64,000 nt of DNA, taken from Parapristionchus giblindavisi (taxonomy: Eukaryota; Nematoda; Chromadorea; Rhabditida; Diplogasteridae). The position numbers and the translations under genes were made by a program. Below are positions 1 through 11,600 of this stretch, piece by piece. Positions within the stretch are counted from its first letter, which is position 1, and each line of letters begins with the position of its first letter. The notes below the pieces were generated by a model. That model saw nothing but the letters and a program-made list of their open reading frames with translations. It ran no database searches and had not been told where the DNA came from. Location of the stretch: NCBI GenBank assembly GCA_943737045.1, contig CALSFV010000278.1:62001-126000 (forward strand), read 5' to 3'.

Positions 1-1301
1 GAAATATTTGAAAATGATTTGCTGTAAACTTTTTAAAATACATTAAAGTAAAATGCAATATTATACATAGATTTAAAATGACCGTTGATATGGTTTTCTC
101 TCTTTGAATATATAATATACCTCTCTGATCCTATATTTATTAGCCCTTTGTCCATCCACAAATACACTTCCTGATACATGAAGAGATGATAGGTTACGTT
201 GAGTGAGAACATTAAGAAGAGTTGTCTTCCCTGCACCTCTGAACAAGTTCATACATAGAATTTAATAATAATATTATTATTATTTTATTCCTTCAAATGA
301 ACGCATTGGGGATGGGGAATATCGATTTGTATTTTATTTGATTTGTGTTGGAATAGTTGACATAGTTATAGAGATAAAGAGGAATAGCGAAAGGGAGATA
401 GAGAGAGAGTTAACACAATATTCAAGTTCGCACCGCATAAAGTATATTATTATTAAGTTAAAGCTTTTTTTTTGAAAGCCAGACATTGTATTGGAGAGCG
501 TGCGCTCAGTTATTGAAAGTCTCCTTAAGACTATATGATTAACTGAAACAATAAGAGATAGGAGGCATAGAGATAGATAGACAAGGAGATACAAATGATA
601 GACAATGCATAAATGTACTCACGTGCTTCCCATCACAGCCAATAACTTTCCTGATTCGGCCATACCACTCACTTAAATCAATCAATAATTATAAGATCTA
701 TTCCAATGTCTCTCATACCATTATGTAGAATCTCTTTGACCTTTGCTGGTTTAGTAGCCTTTTGAATAGCTTTATCCTTGAGTGTTTTAGCCTTTTCTCT
801 TCCAGTAACAGTAATCGATGACCAGTACAGATTGTTGCCCTGTTCATCATTGATAAGAAATAATTAGAGAGGGAAATGAATGAATTTAATTGATAGTCAC
901 AAGGAGCACAGACCATTCTGACTGCCGTCACATGAAATGGGTATATGCATACAGAATTGAAATACACCTTTACTCATTCCTATACTTTGAATTGCATACT
1001 AATCCCTTATTGATAAAGAAATCAAAATGTGGATTGATCTTTTGATAAATCATCCATCATTCAGTTTTCTTCATAAATATAAAAATCGAGACATGATTTT
1101 CTAATTTCTTTCTCTACCTCAAACACAAAATACCATTTCATAACAGTGTGATTATTGATTTTTAGGTAATCAATATCACAAATACTCCTATTCAAGTAGA
1201 AGATCTTTTCAGGATGCGAAAAGTGAATAAGAAAGGGATGAAAAGATGCTTACATTAGGATTATGTCCATTTTTGAGTAAAGGAGTGATTGTGTCTCCCA
1301 T
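1..1301 (-). CDS. ABCG-type ABC transporter, 5' end (partial)
   Basis: Four spliced exons read in frame: 1301-1254, 839-719, 671-623 and 238-121. The start is the ATG at 1301, giving MGDTITPLLKNGHNPN, followed by GNNLYWSSITV. Next comes an ILHNVSGMAESGKLLAVMG stretch and then a Walker A P-loop GSTGAGKTT split across the third intron. After it comes LLNVLTQRNLSSLHVSG, the usual start of an ABCG (White/ABCG2-like) nucleotide-binding domain. That family consists of half-transporters exporting lipids, pigments or xenobiotics. The rest of the nucleotide-binding domain and all membrane segments lie beyond the left edge. A possible fifth exon starts at about 21 but is too short to confirm. Subfamily assignment rests on the ILHNVSG..GxLLAVMG context; the substrate cannot be inferred. 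Confidence 0.85.
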
Positions 1302-1424
1302 TGTTGAATTGGGAAGAAGAAGAAGAAGAAGAGGAATGTAATGAGAGTAATGAAGACAATCGTACTTGTTATCTATCAGAAGACTAATCAACTGGGGGCC
1401 CAAATGAGTCTAGAGATAAGAATA

Positions 1425-1490
1425 AGGAGAGGGAGAGAAGGAGAGGGAGAGGGAGAGAAGGAGAGGGAGAGGGAGAGGGAGAGAGCGGGT
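1425..1490. repeat. (GAGAGGGA)n purine tract
   Basis: Imperfect GAGAGG/GAGAAG microsatellite just upstream of the ABCG start codon. The same kind of purine tract recurs before and inside the integrin gene and in the TRPM 5' region. Confidence 0.9.
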
Positions 1491-1785
1491 GACCATTTGA
1501 TAAGGGGAGATAAGGTCGATTATTTATTTATAATCCAATAGTACATTGTTGTTGTCATTCTTTGATCTTTGTAACCATATCAATACTTTATCATATTTGA
1601 CCCGTATATCAATCAATTAGTTCATAGGAACAAGGAAAGAAGCAGGAAGAGAAAATGATATTGACCATGATGAATTTCCATTTGTATTATGTACCATTAC
1701 ATTTGCATTATCATATTGATTAGTATTCATTGATTGAGGATTGTTCGCCTTAATTCATTGAATTGATTATCGATTGATTGGAAAG

Positions 1786-2090
1786 TACAGTACAGCAGAC
1801 TCCCCCAGTGAAAATGGGCGCCCGGGTGACCCGGGGAGCCCATGAGGCCTCTCGATTTTGTACGCTTTGAATAATGAATATCAGCCGTTCAAATTGTTTG
1901 CGTTGTTTTACTCCAGATTTGATCGAATTTCTCAAGGAAAGTTTAGAATTTTTAAATGTTTTTTTTTAAATACAACGCAAGCAATTTGAAAGGCTTATGT
2001 TCAATATTCAAAGCGTAAAAAATCGATGGGCTTCATGGGTCACCCGGGGCGCCCATTTTCACTGGGGGATTCTGATGGACTGTACAGTAC
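1786..2090. mobile_element. fold-back MITE, copy 1 of an abutting pair
   Basis: Two arms of roughly 100 bp are inverted copies. The left arm starts TACAGTACAGCAGAC and continues CCCCCAGTGAAAATGGGCG. The right arm contains the complement, CGCCCATTTTCACTGGGGG, and ends ACTGTACAGTA. Both arms carry a TTTGAATA(A/T)TGAA segment. The TA at each end suits a Tc1/mariner-like element, but the family is inferred. It has no coding capacity. Confidence 0.8.
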
Positions 2091-2630
2091 AGCCCGGTCG
2101 TGTTTTGTACACATTCTGCGCTGCGCGCCGCTGCGGGGCGCATTTGGACGCATCACTTATTTCCTTTGCGTATGAATATTTTTGAATTCTCAAAGTCTTA
2201 ATCATGAGTTTCCGTGATAAAAAGTTCTTTTAATGACTAATGAAACTGAAACAAAATTTTTATTAATGAGAAAAAACAATTAAAAGGCAAATCACACTGG
2301 TCCGAAAATGATCACTATTAATTTACTGGAAAGGTATACTGTAATATTGCGTATCGATCGCACGATCGCCGTAAGACCTATTTTAAAATTTACAGTACCC
2401 ATTATTTTCGGACCAGTGTGATTTGCCTTTTAATTGTTTTTTCTCATTAATAAAAATTTTATTTCAGTTTCTTTAGTCATTAAAAGAACTGTTTATCACA
2501 GAAACTCATGATTAAGACTTTGAGAATTCAAAAATATTCATACGCAAAGGAAATAAGTGATGCGTCCAAATGCGCCCCGCTGCGGAGCGCAGCGCAGAAT
2601 GTGTACAAAACACGACCGGGCTGTACTGTA
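2083..2630. mobile_element. large fold-back MITE (arms about 240 bp)
   Basis: The left arm begins TACAGTACAGCCCGGTCGTG and runs through a CTGCGCTGCG block to a GGCAAATCACACTGGTCCG segment. The right arm is its near-perfect inverted copy and ends CACGACCGGGCTGTACTGTA. A loop of about 85 bp separates the arms. Its outer tip overlaps the tip of the neighbouring element, so the two inserted side by side at a TA-rich palindrome. The right arm overlaps the predicted end of the esterase reading frame. Confidence 0.88.
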
Positions 2631-5600
2631 TACCGTACCCTTTGAACAATGGGATAAACTTGATCATTGAATACTTGACGTGCTTGAGATCCATAATTGG
2701 ATTGCATTTGGGAATTTGAATTAAGATTACAATAATTGAATTGACCCTGAGGAGTTGGCTGCCATCCTTGTACTTGACTGAAAAGATGAGAAAGATCATG
2801 TATCAATACTATCACGTAGAAGAAGTTATTGTCTCTGAATACCCAAAAGTAGTGAAATTATCGTGAAAGCAGTCAATTTATGAACCAATTTTGCGAGTGA
2901 ATACCAGGGATGTGCAGAAAAGGGCTTTCGAAAAAATATATATTGCTCAAATGAAAATAGAATCTATATTTTCCAGTTTTCAAATCTTTCTCACAAAATT
3001 TTTGAAATTTTGTGATTTTTCGATTTAAAAAAAAATTTCATCGAAAAATTAAAGTATCGAAAAAACAAAAAAATTCAGTTCCCTGGTGGCACGGGAATTA
3101 ACACGGGAATTTTTACAGATAAATCTTTCACAAGGGAGTATTATTGTATATTATGTACACTTTTGAAACTACTTGTTTTAGTATTTTTTTGAACGAATCA
3201 AGTAAAGGTAAACATTTGAAAAATCAATTTCACATCACAGTTCCGAAGTTGTATTTGGAGACTGTTACACTCTAGAGAAATTGAATAAAACCAACCCTGT
3301 CTTAACGAAATCGGTCCATTTTGTTCCCATATCATTAGCTACTCTTATATCTTCTTGAGTAGGATTTGATCCCTTCCAAATTGTCTCACTCATGAATAAG
3401 AATATCATATCCTGACCACGATACACGGCTGCAAATAAATAGTTTTTAATAAATAAAAAAGATAATCGTACGTTTCCAATTTCCGATGGTTTGATCAGGA
3501 GTTCTTCCTAGATTAGTCACATGAGTGAATTGGAATACACGAGTATTGGATCCACTTCTTTGTACAATATTCACTTGATTCACTGATTCAGATATTCCAT
3601 TTGCATCGGATGCAATCTGTAAACAAATATTGGTTCACATATTTAAATAGCTTTATTTATTTATTTACTCTGTCAAATATAATGAGAAGGATTGATATGT
3701 ATAAGGGCAGAAAAGGGATAACTTATATGGACTTAAGTCGCATAAGGCGATTTCGGTTTTGGCACGGTGGCAGTTTTCAATGAGAAGGGTTTCAGGAACG
3801 AATTCGAGAAATTTGAACGATATTATATCACTTAGTTTATTTTTTTCAATTTAAATTAATTTATTGTATTCCAAAGTTTCATATCTGTATCGGCATTATT
3901 TAAAAATAATTGCAATTGATTACCCTTGAAATAACTTGAAGATTCTGAACCATATCACTACTGGCAGGCATATTTCCATTATTTCCTCCATTGAATTGAT
4001 TATATTGAGTATTGGAATAGATAGCTTGATTGGATGGAACATTACCATTTTGAGACTTAAAATAAACATTTCATTTCAATCGATATCAGAGTTTATACCA
4101 TGAAATTGTTGTTGTTTCCATTGTTATTGTAATTGTTATTCGAGTTGTACATTGGTCCATTCTGATTAGTTTCAGTTTAGATTGAAATATTTTAAAATGT
4201 TTTCTTTTATTACTGAAGCCAAAATTATTTTTTTTAAATCAGGAAAGAAACTGAAAATTTCCAAATATTTCAAAACAAATACCTGATAGTTATTATTGTA
4301 ATTTGGTTGATTCTGATTAGAATATTGAGGATTCTGACCATTATAGACTGGTTGTTGGGTAACGTTGTAGTTATTAGAAATGATATTTTTGCACTAAAAA
4401 GAATATCTTATTATCCGAATCTTTTGTATTCCATAAACTGACTTGTTGGGCTTCTTGTCCGGATAATTTATTCTTCTTAGCAAAATCAATAAACCATCCA
4501 TCAAATAATTGTTGTTCATTCTTTCCTCTTGCACTTCCATCTGCCATCATTTTGAAGACTACAAATATTATCGATTGATTGATTATCTACCGTATATCTA
4601 CCGTAATCAGCATCTTCATCTTGAACTGTTCCTATTATCATAGGAATTCTTCTTGGATTAATCTGTGCCAATCGATCAGGAGAATCAGGAAGGAATGAAT
4701 TATCTCGGACGATAACCCATTTACTTACTCGTTGCTGAAATATTCATTTATTGATTAATTTATGCCGCAGATTCAGATATTACTTGTTTAATGGAGTTGT
4801 TAATAAATGAAATGGTCTCGATTCATCAATTGTACTCCCCACACTTTCAAAATTCTCCAAACCCCACACTTTTTTTGTCAAATCAAATCAATTTATTCAT
4901 ATCAAGTATTATAATAGATGAAGGATACTAGATGATTTTGTAATAGCAAAGCTTTGATCTAGATATTAGTCTTTTCGTCGTTCTTACTTGATATTTTATA
5001 GTATATAATATCCAGCATATTGTTATTTTCTATTGTTTAAGAAACGATAAATATATTGTTATTTTGAAACCTTAATCAGAGAATGAAACCAGAAGAGTTT
5101 CACTTTCGTCTAGAAGTATATTTTGAGAGATAAATGAGGTCGAGCGAGTGACCTTTCCTGCCTTCCCTCCTTTCCTAACCATTCCATGGGAACTTTTCGA
5201 TACATGGTGGCACACTTATTTTTCATATTTGTATACCTTTGATACACACCTAATTCTATTACGAGCTGTACTTCCCCTGCTTTCCCTTCCCTCCTTATTT
5301 TTTTTCACCTCACGCTCACATTACTTGTTGTTTCAAATGTTGCCACATATTTTTGATGTACGATAAATAAAATAAAATACCTTTTTTTATTATTTTTATA
5401 AGTAATCGCCCTCTATTGCCAATTGTTTTTCCAGGTGAAGATATGGGGACTACACTCGTCGTCACCTGCCTCTTCCTTGCGTCTCAATTTCAAGAAAGTA
5501 TGGCCTTCTCTGTACCGATGACAAAATGGCCGGCTATGGATCAATTAGTTCCACTCTGCTTGGACATACTCAATGGTATCATATTTGGGGATATTTCAGA

Positions 5601-8600
5601 GTGACTTAATGCATGTTTAATTATACACCCACAAATATTCGATTTGTCTCTCACCAAAAACTACAGACGTGTCAGTTTGTTTCCTATTACACAGAAGGCA
5701 TTGACCAGTTTGGTGAATAGGAGATTTATGTACGTCTGTTTTGGATGAAAACGAGGGATGGAAGCAAATCTGAACGGATCAGGCAGATCAAACGTGATTC
5801 TGGTCACTTTCATGATTTTTTCTTTTCATTGTTTTCTCCTTCGAATCCACTGTATTAAAAGAAATCGGTCCAAAATATTGTTTAAAAATCAATAAATTGT
5901 TCCGATGCTCCAAAAATGTTCCTGTCGGACCACTTTCTTTTCAATACTTCTTTTCCATTCTTTCGTGTAATACTGCAGATTCGAAGGAGAGAAAAAATTG
6001 AAAAGACAGAAACATAACGAAAATGGCCAGATCGCTCACAATACCACTTGATCCTGATCCGTTTTCATTCACACCGTTTTACGATATTTTGATTTTACAC
6101 TTTCTCTGTTTCTAAAGTAGCTATTAGAACAGATGAATAATATTGGCTAACAGTACATCTGTCTATGTGCATAGTAGAATACTTTCAGGTAAGGCCGTAG
6201 TCACCACCACCATTACTTATAAGCATACTTCGATACCAACCTCAACTACCGCTACGGTAGACAGTAATACTCCCTCATTGAACACGACGACTACGTCATC
6301 TTCAGTCTTCAACGTCGATGAAGAACTAAAGAAGATATCCGCAACTTGTCTCAGCTCTTCTGATTACGAAGAGCTAGCCGGCAACATTGTTAGGAGCAAC
6401 ATAGTACAACTGTTCGCTGGCCATTTGATGAGAGAAACTGTAAATAGCATAGGCCTTATGGAGATGCGTGCAGCACTCAAATTTGCGCCTATTGGTCCAT
6501 GGCAACACATTAATATTACGTTCCCGAGTAAGAGCGAAATTGAATCCGCACCAACGCCCGAGGCTTACTACTATCTGAAAGAGCCACGCTCCCCAAGTTG
6601 TAGTCTGTAGTCTTTTTTCGCGTAAATAGAGAGAGATCATCTCTAAAGATGGAAAAATATTTAAGGGAATAGCTGGGTTTGATGCGAATGCGATGCACCC
6701 ATATTGTTTCTGTGAAGAAATACCGTGTGGTAAACTCTGGTGTATGAAAAAGATAAGAGAGCTGATAGTTTCTCAGCAATTGTAGTGGGGCCAATAATTT
6801 GGTCGAACATTTTTGAGTGCCTAAAATTTGGCTGCAAGACAAGCCCTGCTTTTAAGTTGGGCCAATAATTTGGTGGTAGATCCTAAATTTGGTTCAAAGT
6901 GTTATTTAATTCTAAATTATTGGCCCAACTTTAGAGCAAATTTAGGGTAAACGACCAAATTATTGGATCCACTTCGAAATAAATTAAAGACCAACCACAA
7001 AATATTTGCTCGTCTTAAAAAGTGGGGCTTGTCTTCTAGCCAAATTTTAGGCTCAACTTCGACCAAATTTTTGGACCCACTAAAATTGCGGAGTTCTTTG
7101 GAAGTGTAGAAGTGCCAGGAGATAAATGGGCATATTTGGAGAGATGTGCCCAATATTTGCAATTAAAGATATGATGAAACAGAATCTGGAGAATAGACCA
7201 AAAACGTTGAAGAAAAGTTGGAGCGATAACCATGGAAAAGTAGAAAACTTATTGAAAAAAATAAAACAGTAATTTTTTAAACTTTTTTTTCAGAGGAAAA
7301 AATGAAATCAAAAACCGAGCTTTCTGCAACATCTTTGCGCACAAAATTAATGGGGCTAAACATAAAAAAAACGAAAAGGTGTAAGTGGTTTTGTGGATGA
7401 AACTGGACACATTTAAAAAAATGTCATGCTGCAGTCGGAGAGTAAAATTAGCTCGGGTATGCCTTTAAAGAAGGAGACTCTCGAGTTTTTTTTTTCGTTA
7501 CTGTGTTGTTCAGTTAGAACTATTGATCAGGACTGTGCGTGAAATCTTTTTTCGTAAAATTATCGTAAAAAATAATCTAAGAATTTTTTACTCGTAAAAC
7601 CTTTTGTAAAATAATTTTTGAAAATAATTTCACCAAGTATGAGGTTTTTTGGAATAGTACAGTTTCCCCAACCAGATATTCTCCCGAAATGAGATGAAAT
7701 AAGATCTATATGTTAAAGTCTTTTCGTCGTCCTTCCTTGATATTATATGTATATGATCAACAGCATATTGTTATTTTTTAGACTAAGAAACGATGTATAA
7801 TGAAACCTTATAATGAAACTTTCATCTAGAAGTGTGTTTTGAGAGTGAAATGAGGTCGATCAAGTGATCTTCATGCCTTTCTTCCCATCCAAACCAGTCG
7901 ATCGGAATATTTCGATGCATGAGCTCTCATTGACATTTGAGTTGTTGTAAATTTAGCCATATATTTTCATGTATGATAAATTAAATTAATTATCTATTTT
8001 ATGCAAATAATCGCACTACTATATTGCCACATTCTTCTCCACTCTAAATACTATTTCGAGGTGAAAAAATGGGGACTACATTCATCGTCATCTGTCTCTT
8101 TCTTACTTCTCAATTTCAATCAACTATGGCTGTCGATGTTCCTATCGCAGTATGGCCAACTATACAGGAATTAGTTCCACTCTGCTTCAACATAATCGGT
8201 ATCATATTTGGGGTATATCTCAGAGAGACTTAAGCACAATCCTGTGATGTTTAGCACTTATTGTTCTTCCCTTTTCAGCTTTTTGGTACATCTAAAAATC
8301 ATTATATCATGAACGATGTGAACGGATCTGAACGAATCAGACAGATCAAACGTGATTGTGAGCAATATGTTCGTTATTTTTTTATTTTCATTGTTTTTGT
8401 CTCCAACGAAGCTACACTATCAAAAGAAACTAAAATATTGTTCATTAAAATCATTGCTTTCACTCGCAATAAATTTTTCCGATTTTTTCCGATAGATTCG
8501 AAGGAGAAAAAAAATGAAAAGAAGGAAAAATAACGAACTGGTCGGATCGCTCACAATCCCTTATTGTTCTGATCAGATCCGTTCACACCGTTCATGATAC

Positions 8601-11600
8601 AATGACTTTACATGTACGATAGTTTCATATACACTCTGTGTCTACAGTAGCTAATATTAGATACATATGAGTAATGTTGTCCAATTGTACAGTAAATACA
8701 TCTGGCTATGTGCATAATACAAAACTTTCAGATAATCCCTTCTTCTTCTCCCGCATTCCAACATCAACCACCTCTACGGTAGACAACAACACCATCTCTT
8801 CGGACATGATGACGTCGTCATCTTCAGTCTTCAACGTCGACGATGAATTGGCCAAGATATCCGCAATCTGTTTCAGCTCTTCTGATTACGAACAGCTAGC
8901 TGGCAACGTTATTGGGAGCAGCGTAGTGAAACTGTTCGCCAAGAATTTGGTAAGAGAAAGCGTAGGTAGCATAGGCCTTATGGAGATGCGTGAAGCACTC
9001 AAATTTGGGCCTCTTCGTCCGTGGGAAATCTATACGCAACCAAGTGCGAATGAACTGGAATCCGCGTCTACCCCCGAGGCCTACTATGATCTGAAAGAGC
9101 CGCGCTCCCCAACGAGAAGTCTTAATAACCCCTATTTTGTTGAACCTAATGTAGTTGCGGCTGTGACATATCTGAACAAGCGAATGCCCTCAATTCGCGC
9201 CATTTTTAGGCATAAATTTGACGAACTTCTTCAATCCGATGGAGGAGTAATAGATAAGAAAGCAATTGATCGTATGATTGACGAGTATTTTGCTATTTAT
9301 CGGAGAATACACGATGCAACTCAAAAAATATATTTTAAGAGAGAAGATGAATGCTAAGATAGAAGCGAGTAGATCACAATCATATTCCCCATTTTATTTG
9401 TCTTTGTGGATGTTATTGGAATTACTACATTGAACATAAATGTTATCAATATTTGTACAAATCCGTAACACTATAATCTATTGTTGGTTCTTTTTGAAGA
9501 AAGATACATGGTCTTTATATAAAGTTGCTTGTACTAAATATAATACAAAGGATAACTATGATGTTATCTTGTAATAAAGCAATGTCTAAATAATTATATA
9601 ATAAAGTCCTTTCCATCCCACATATCCATCAACACAGAAAGGGGGAGCAGATTTTTTGGTCGACCGATTTGTTGCGGCGTCGGAATTACAATAGTGGTGC
9701 ATCAATAGTGTTTCATAGATAACTTGAAAAAGATAAATTACAAGAGTACATTATGATGAAAGTTCCTGATATGATATATGATACCCAGCATATTGTCATT
9801 TTTCCTTAGACTAAGATACGATAAATGTATTGTTATAATGAAACCTTGACACAAGGAGTTTCACTTTCATCTAGAAGTGTGTTTTGAGAGTGAAATGAGG
9901 TCGATCAAGTGATCTTCATGCCTTTCTTCCTATCCTAACTAGTCGGTCGGAATTTTTCGATGCATGAGCTCTCATTACTTTTACATTTTCGTTGTTGTAA
10001 ATTTTGCCATATCTTTTTTATGCATGATAAATTAAATTTACTACCTATTTTATTCAAATAATCGCAGTATATTGCCACTTCCTTCTCCTTCATTAAGATC
10101 ACACCCCAAGCAAATTTTACTCTCCGCTCTAGCAACATTTTCTCGTAAACAAATAAAGCGATGCCTTTATACTAAATATTATTTTTCTAAATATTAATAT
10201 ACATTCTAAATATTATTTCGAGGTAAACACATGGGGACTACACTCGTCGTCATTTGCCTCTTCCTTGCTTCCTACTTTCAATCAACTATGGCCGTCGATG
10301 TCCCTATCGCAGTAATTCCGACTATGGATCAATTAGTTCCACTCTGCTTCGACATACTCAATGGTATATATTTGGAGATATTTCAGAGAGACCTGTGGTT
10401 TGTTATGTCTAACACTTTATAGGTCTTACTTTTCAGCTTTTGGTACATTTAAAAATCATTATATCATAAACAATATGAACGAATCTAAATGAATCAAAAA
10501 ATGATTGTGTGAGATCCCGTTCGTTATTTTTTTCTTTATTTTCATTGTTTTCCCTCCATCGAATTTACAGTATCAAAAGGAACCAAAATATTGTTCTAAA
10601 AAATTAGAATCATTGCTTTCAAGCTCAATAAATTGTTTCGATGCTCAAAAATGTTCCTGGCAGGCCCGTTTTGATTCAATACTTTTGCCTCATTTCTTTT
10701 AATACTGTACATTCGAAGGAGCGAAAAAATGAAAAGAAAGAAAAAGAACGAACATTACCGGATCGCTCGCATCCAAAATTGATTCTGTTCTCACCGTTCA
10801 TGAAACAATGATTTTACATGTACGATAGTTTCATCAAAACTTTCTTTGTGTCTACCGTAGTTAATGGGACAGATGAATAATATTGGATAACAGTACAATA
10901 AATACATCTGGATATGTGCATAATAAACAATTTTCAGGTAGGCTCTTCTTCCCCAGCAACACTACTTCGATACCAACTTCAACTACTACTACGGTAGACA
11001 ACAGCCTTCCCTCCTTGGACATGACGACTACGACTTCTTCAATCTTCAACGTCGACGAAGAATTAAAGAAGATAAAAGAAACCTGACTCAGCTCTTATGA
11101 TTATGAACAGCTAGCGGGCAATATTGTTGGGATCAGTATAGTGAAACTGTTCGCTGACAATTTGGTAAGAGAAAGCGTAGGTAGCATAGGCCTTATGGAG
11201 ATGCGTGCAGCACTCAAATTTGGGCCCCTTCGTCCGTGGGAAATCTATAACTATACGGATCCGAGTGCGGGCGAGCTGGAATCCGCGCCTACTCCCGAGG
11301 CATACTATGATTTGAAAGAACCACGATCCCCTATTTGTAGTCTTAATAACGAATATTTTGTTGAGCCTAATATAGTTACGGCTGTGACATATTTGAACAA
11401 GCGAATTCCCTCAATACGCTCCATCTATAAGCATTCATTTGATAAGCTTCTTCGATCTAATGGAGGAGTGATAGATAAGAAAGCAGTTGATCGTATGATT
11501 GACGAATATTTCGCAATTTTTCAGAGAGTATACGATTCAACTAGTAAAATGCTTTTTAAAGATGGAGGCCATCGAATGTCTATGCAAATACGTAACATCA

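Noticed and set aside
2512..2815. Two overlapping minus-strand frames as separate small proteins
   Set aside because: They are the esterase last exon and its shadow continuing into the fold-back element.
6374..7233. Minus-strand frames across copy A and the fold-back element
   Set aside because: They are antisense shadows and inverted-repeat translation without start context or homology.
11084..11086. Copy C as a selenoprotein
   Set aside because: The copy also carries a transposon in its 3' coding part, and one-base decay of TGT explains the TGA; no SECIS could be assessed by eye.
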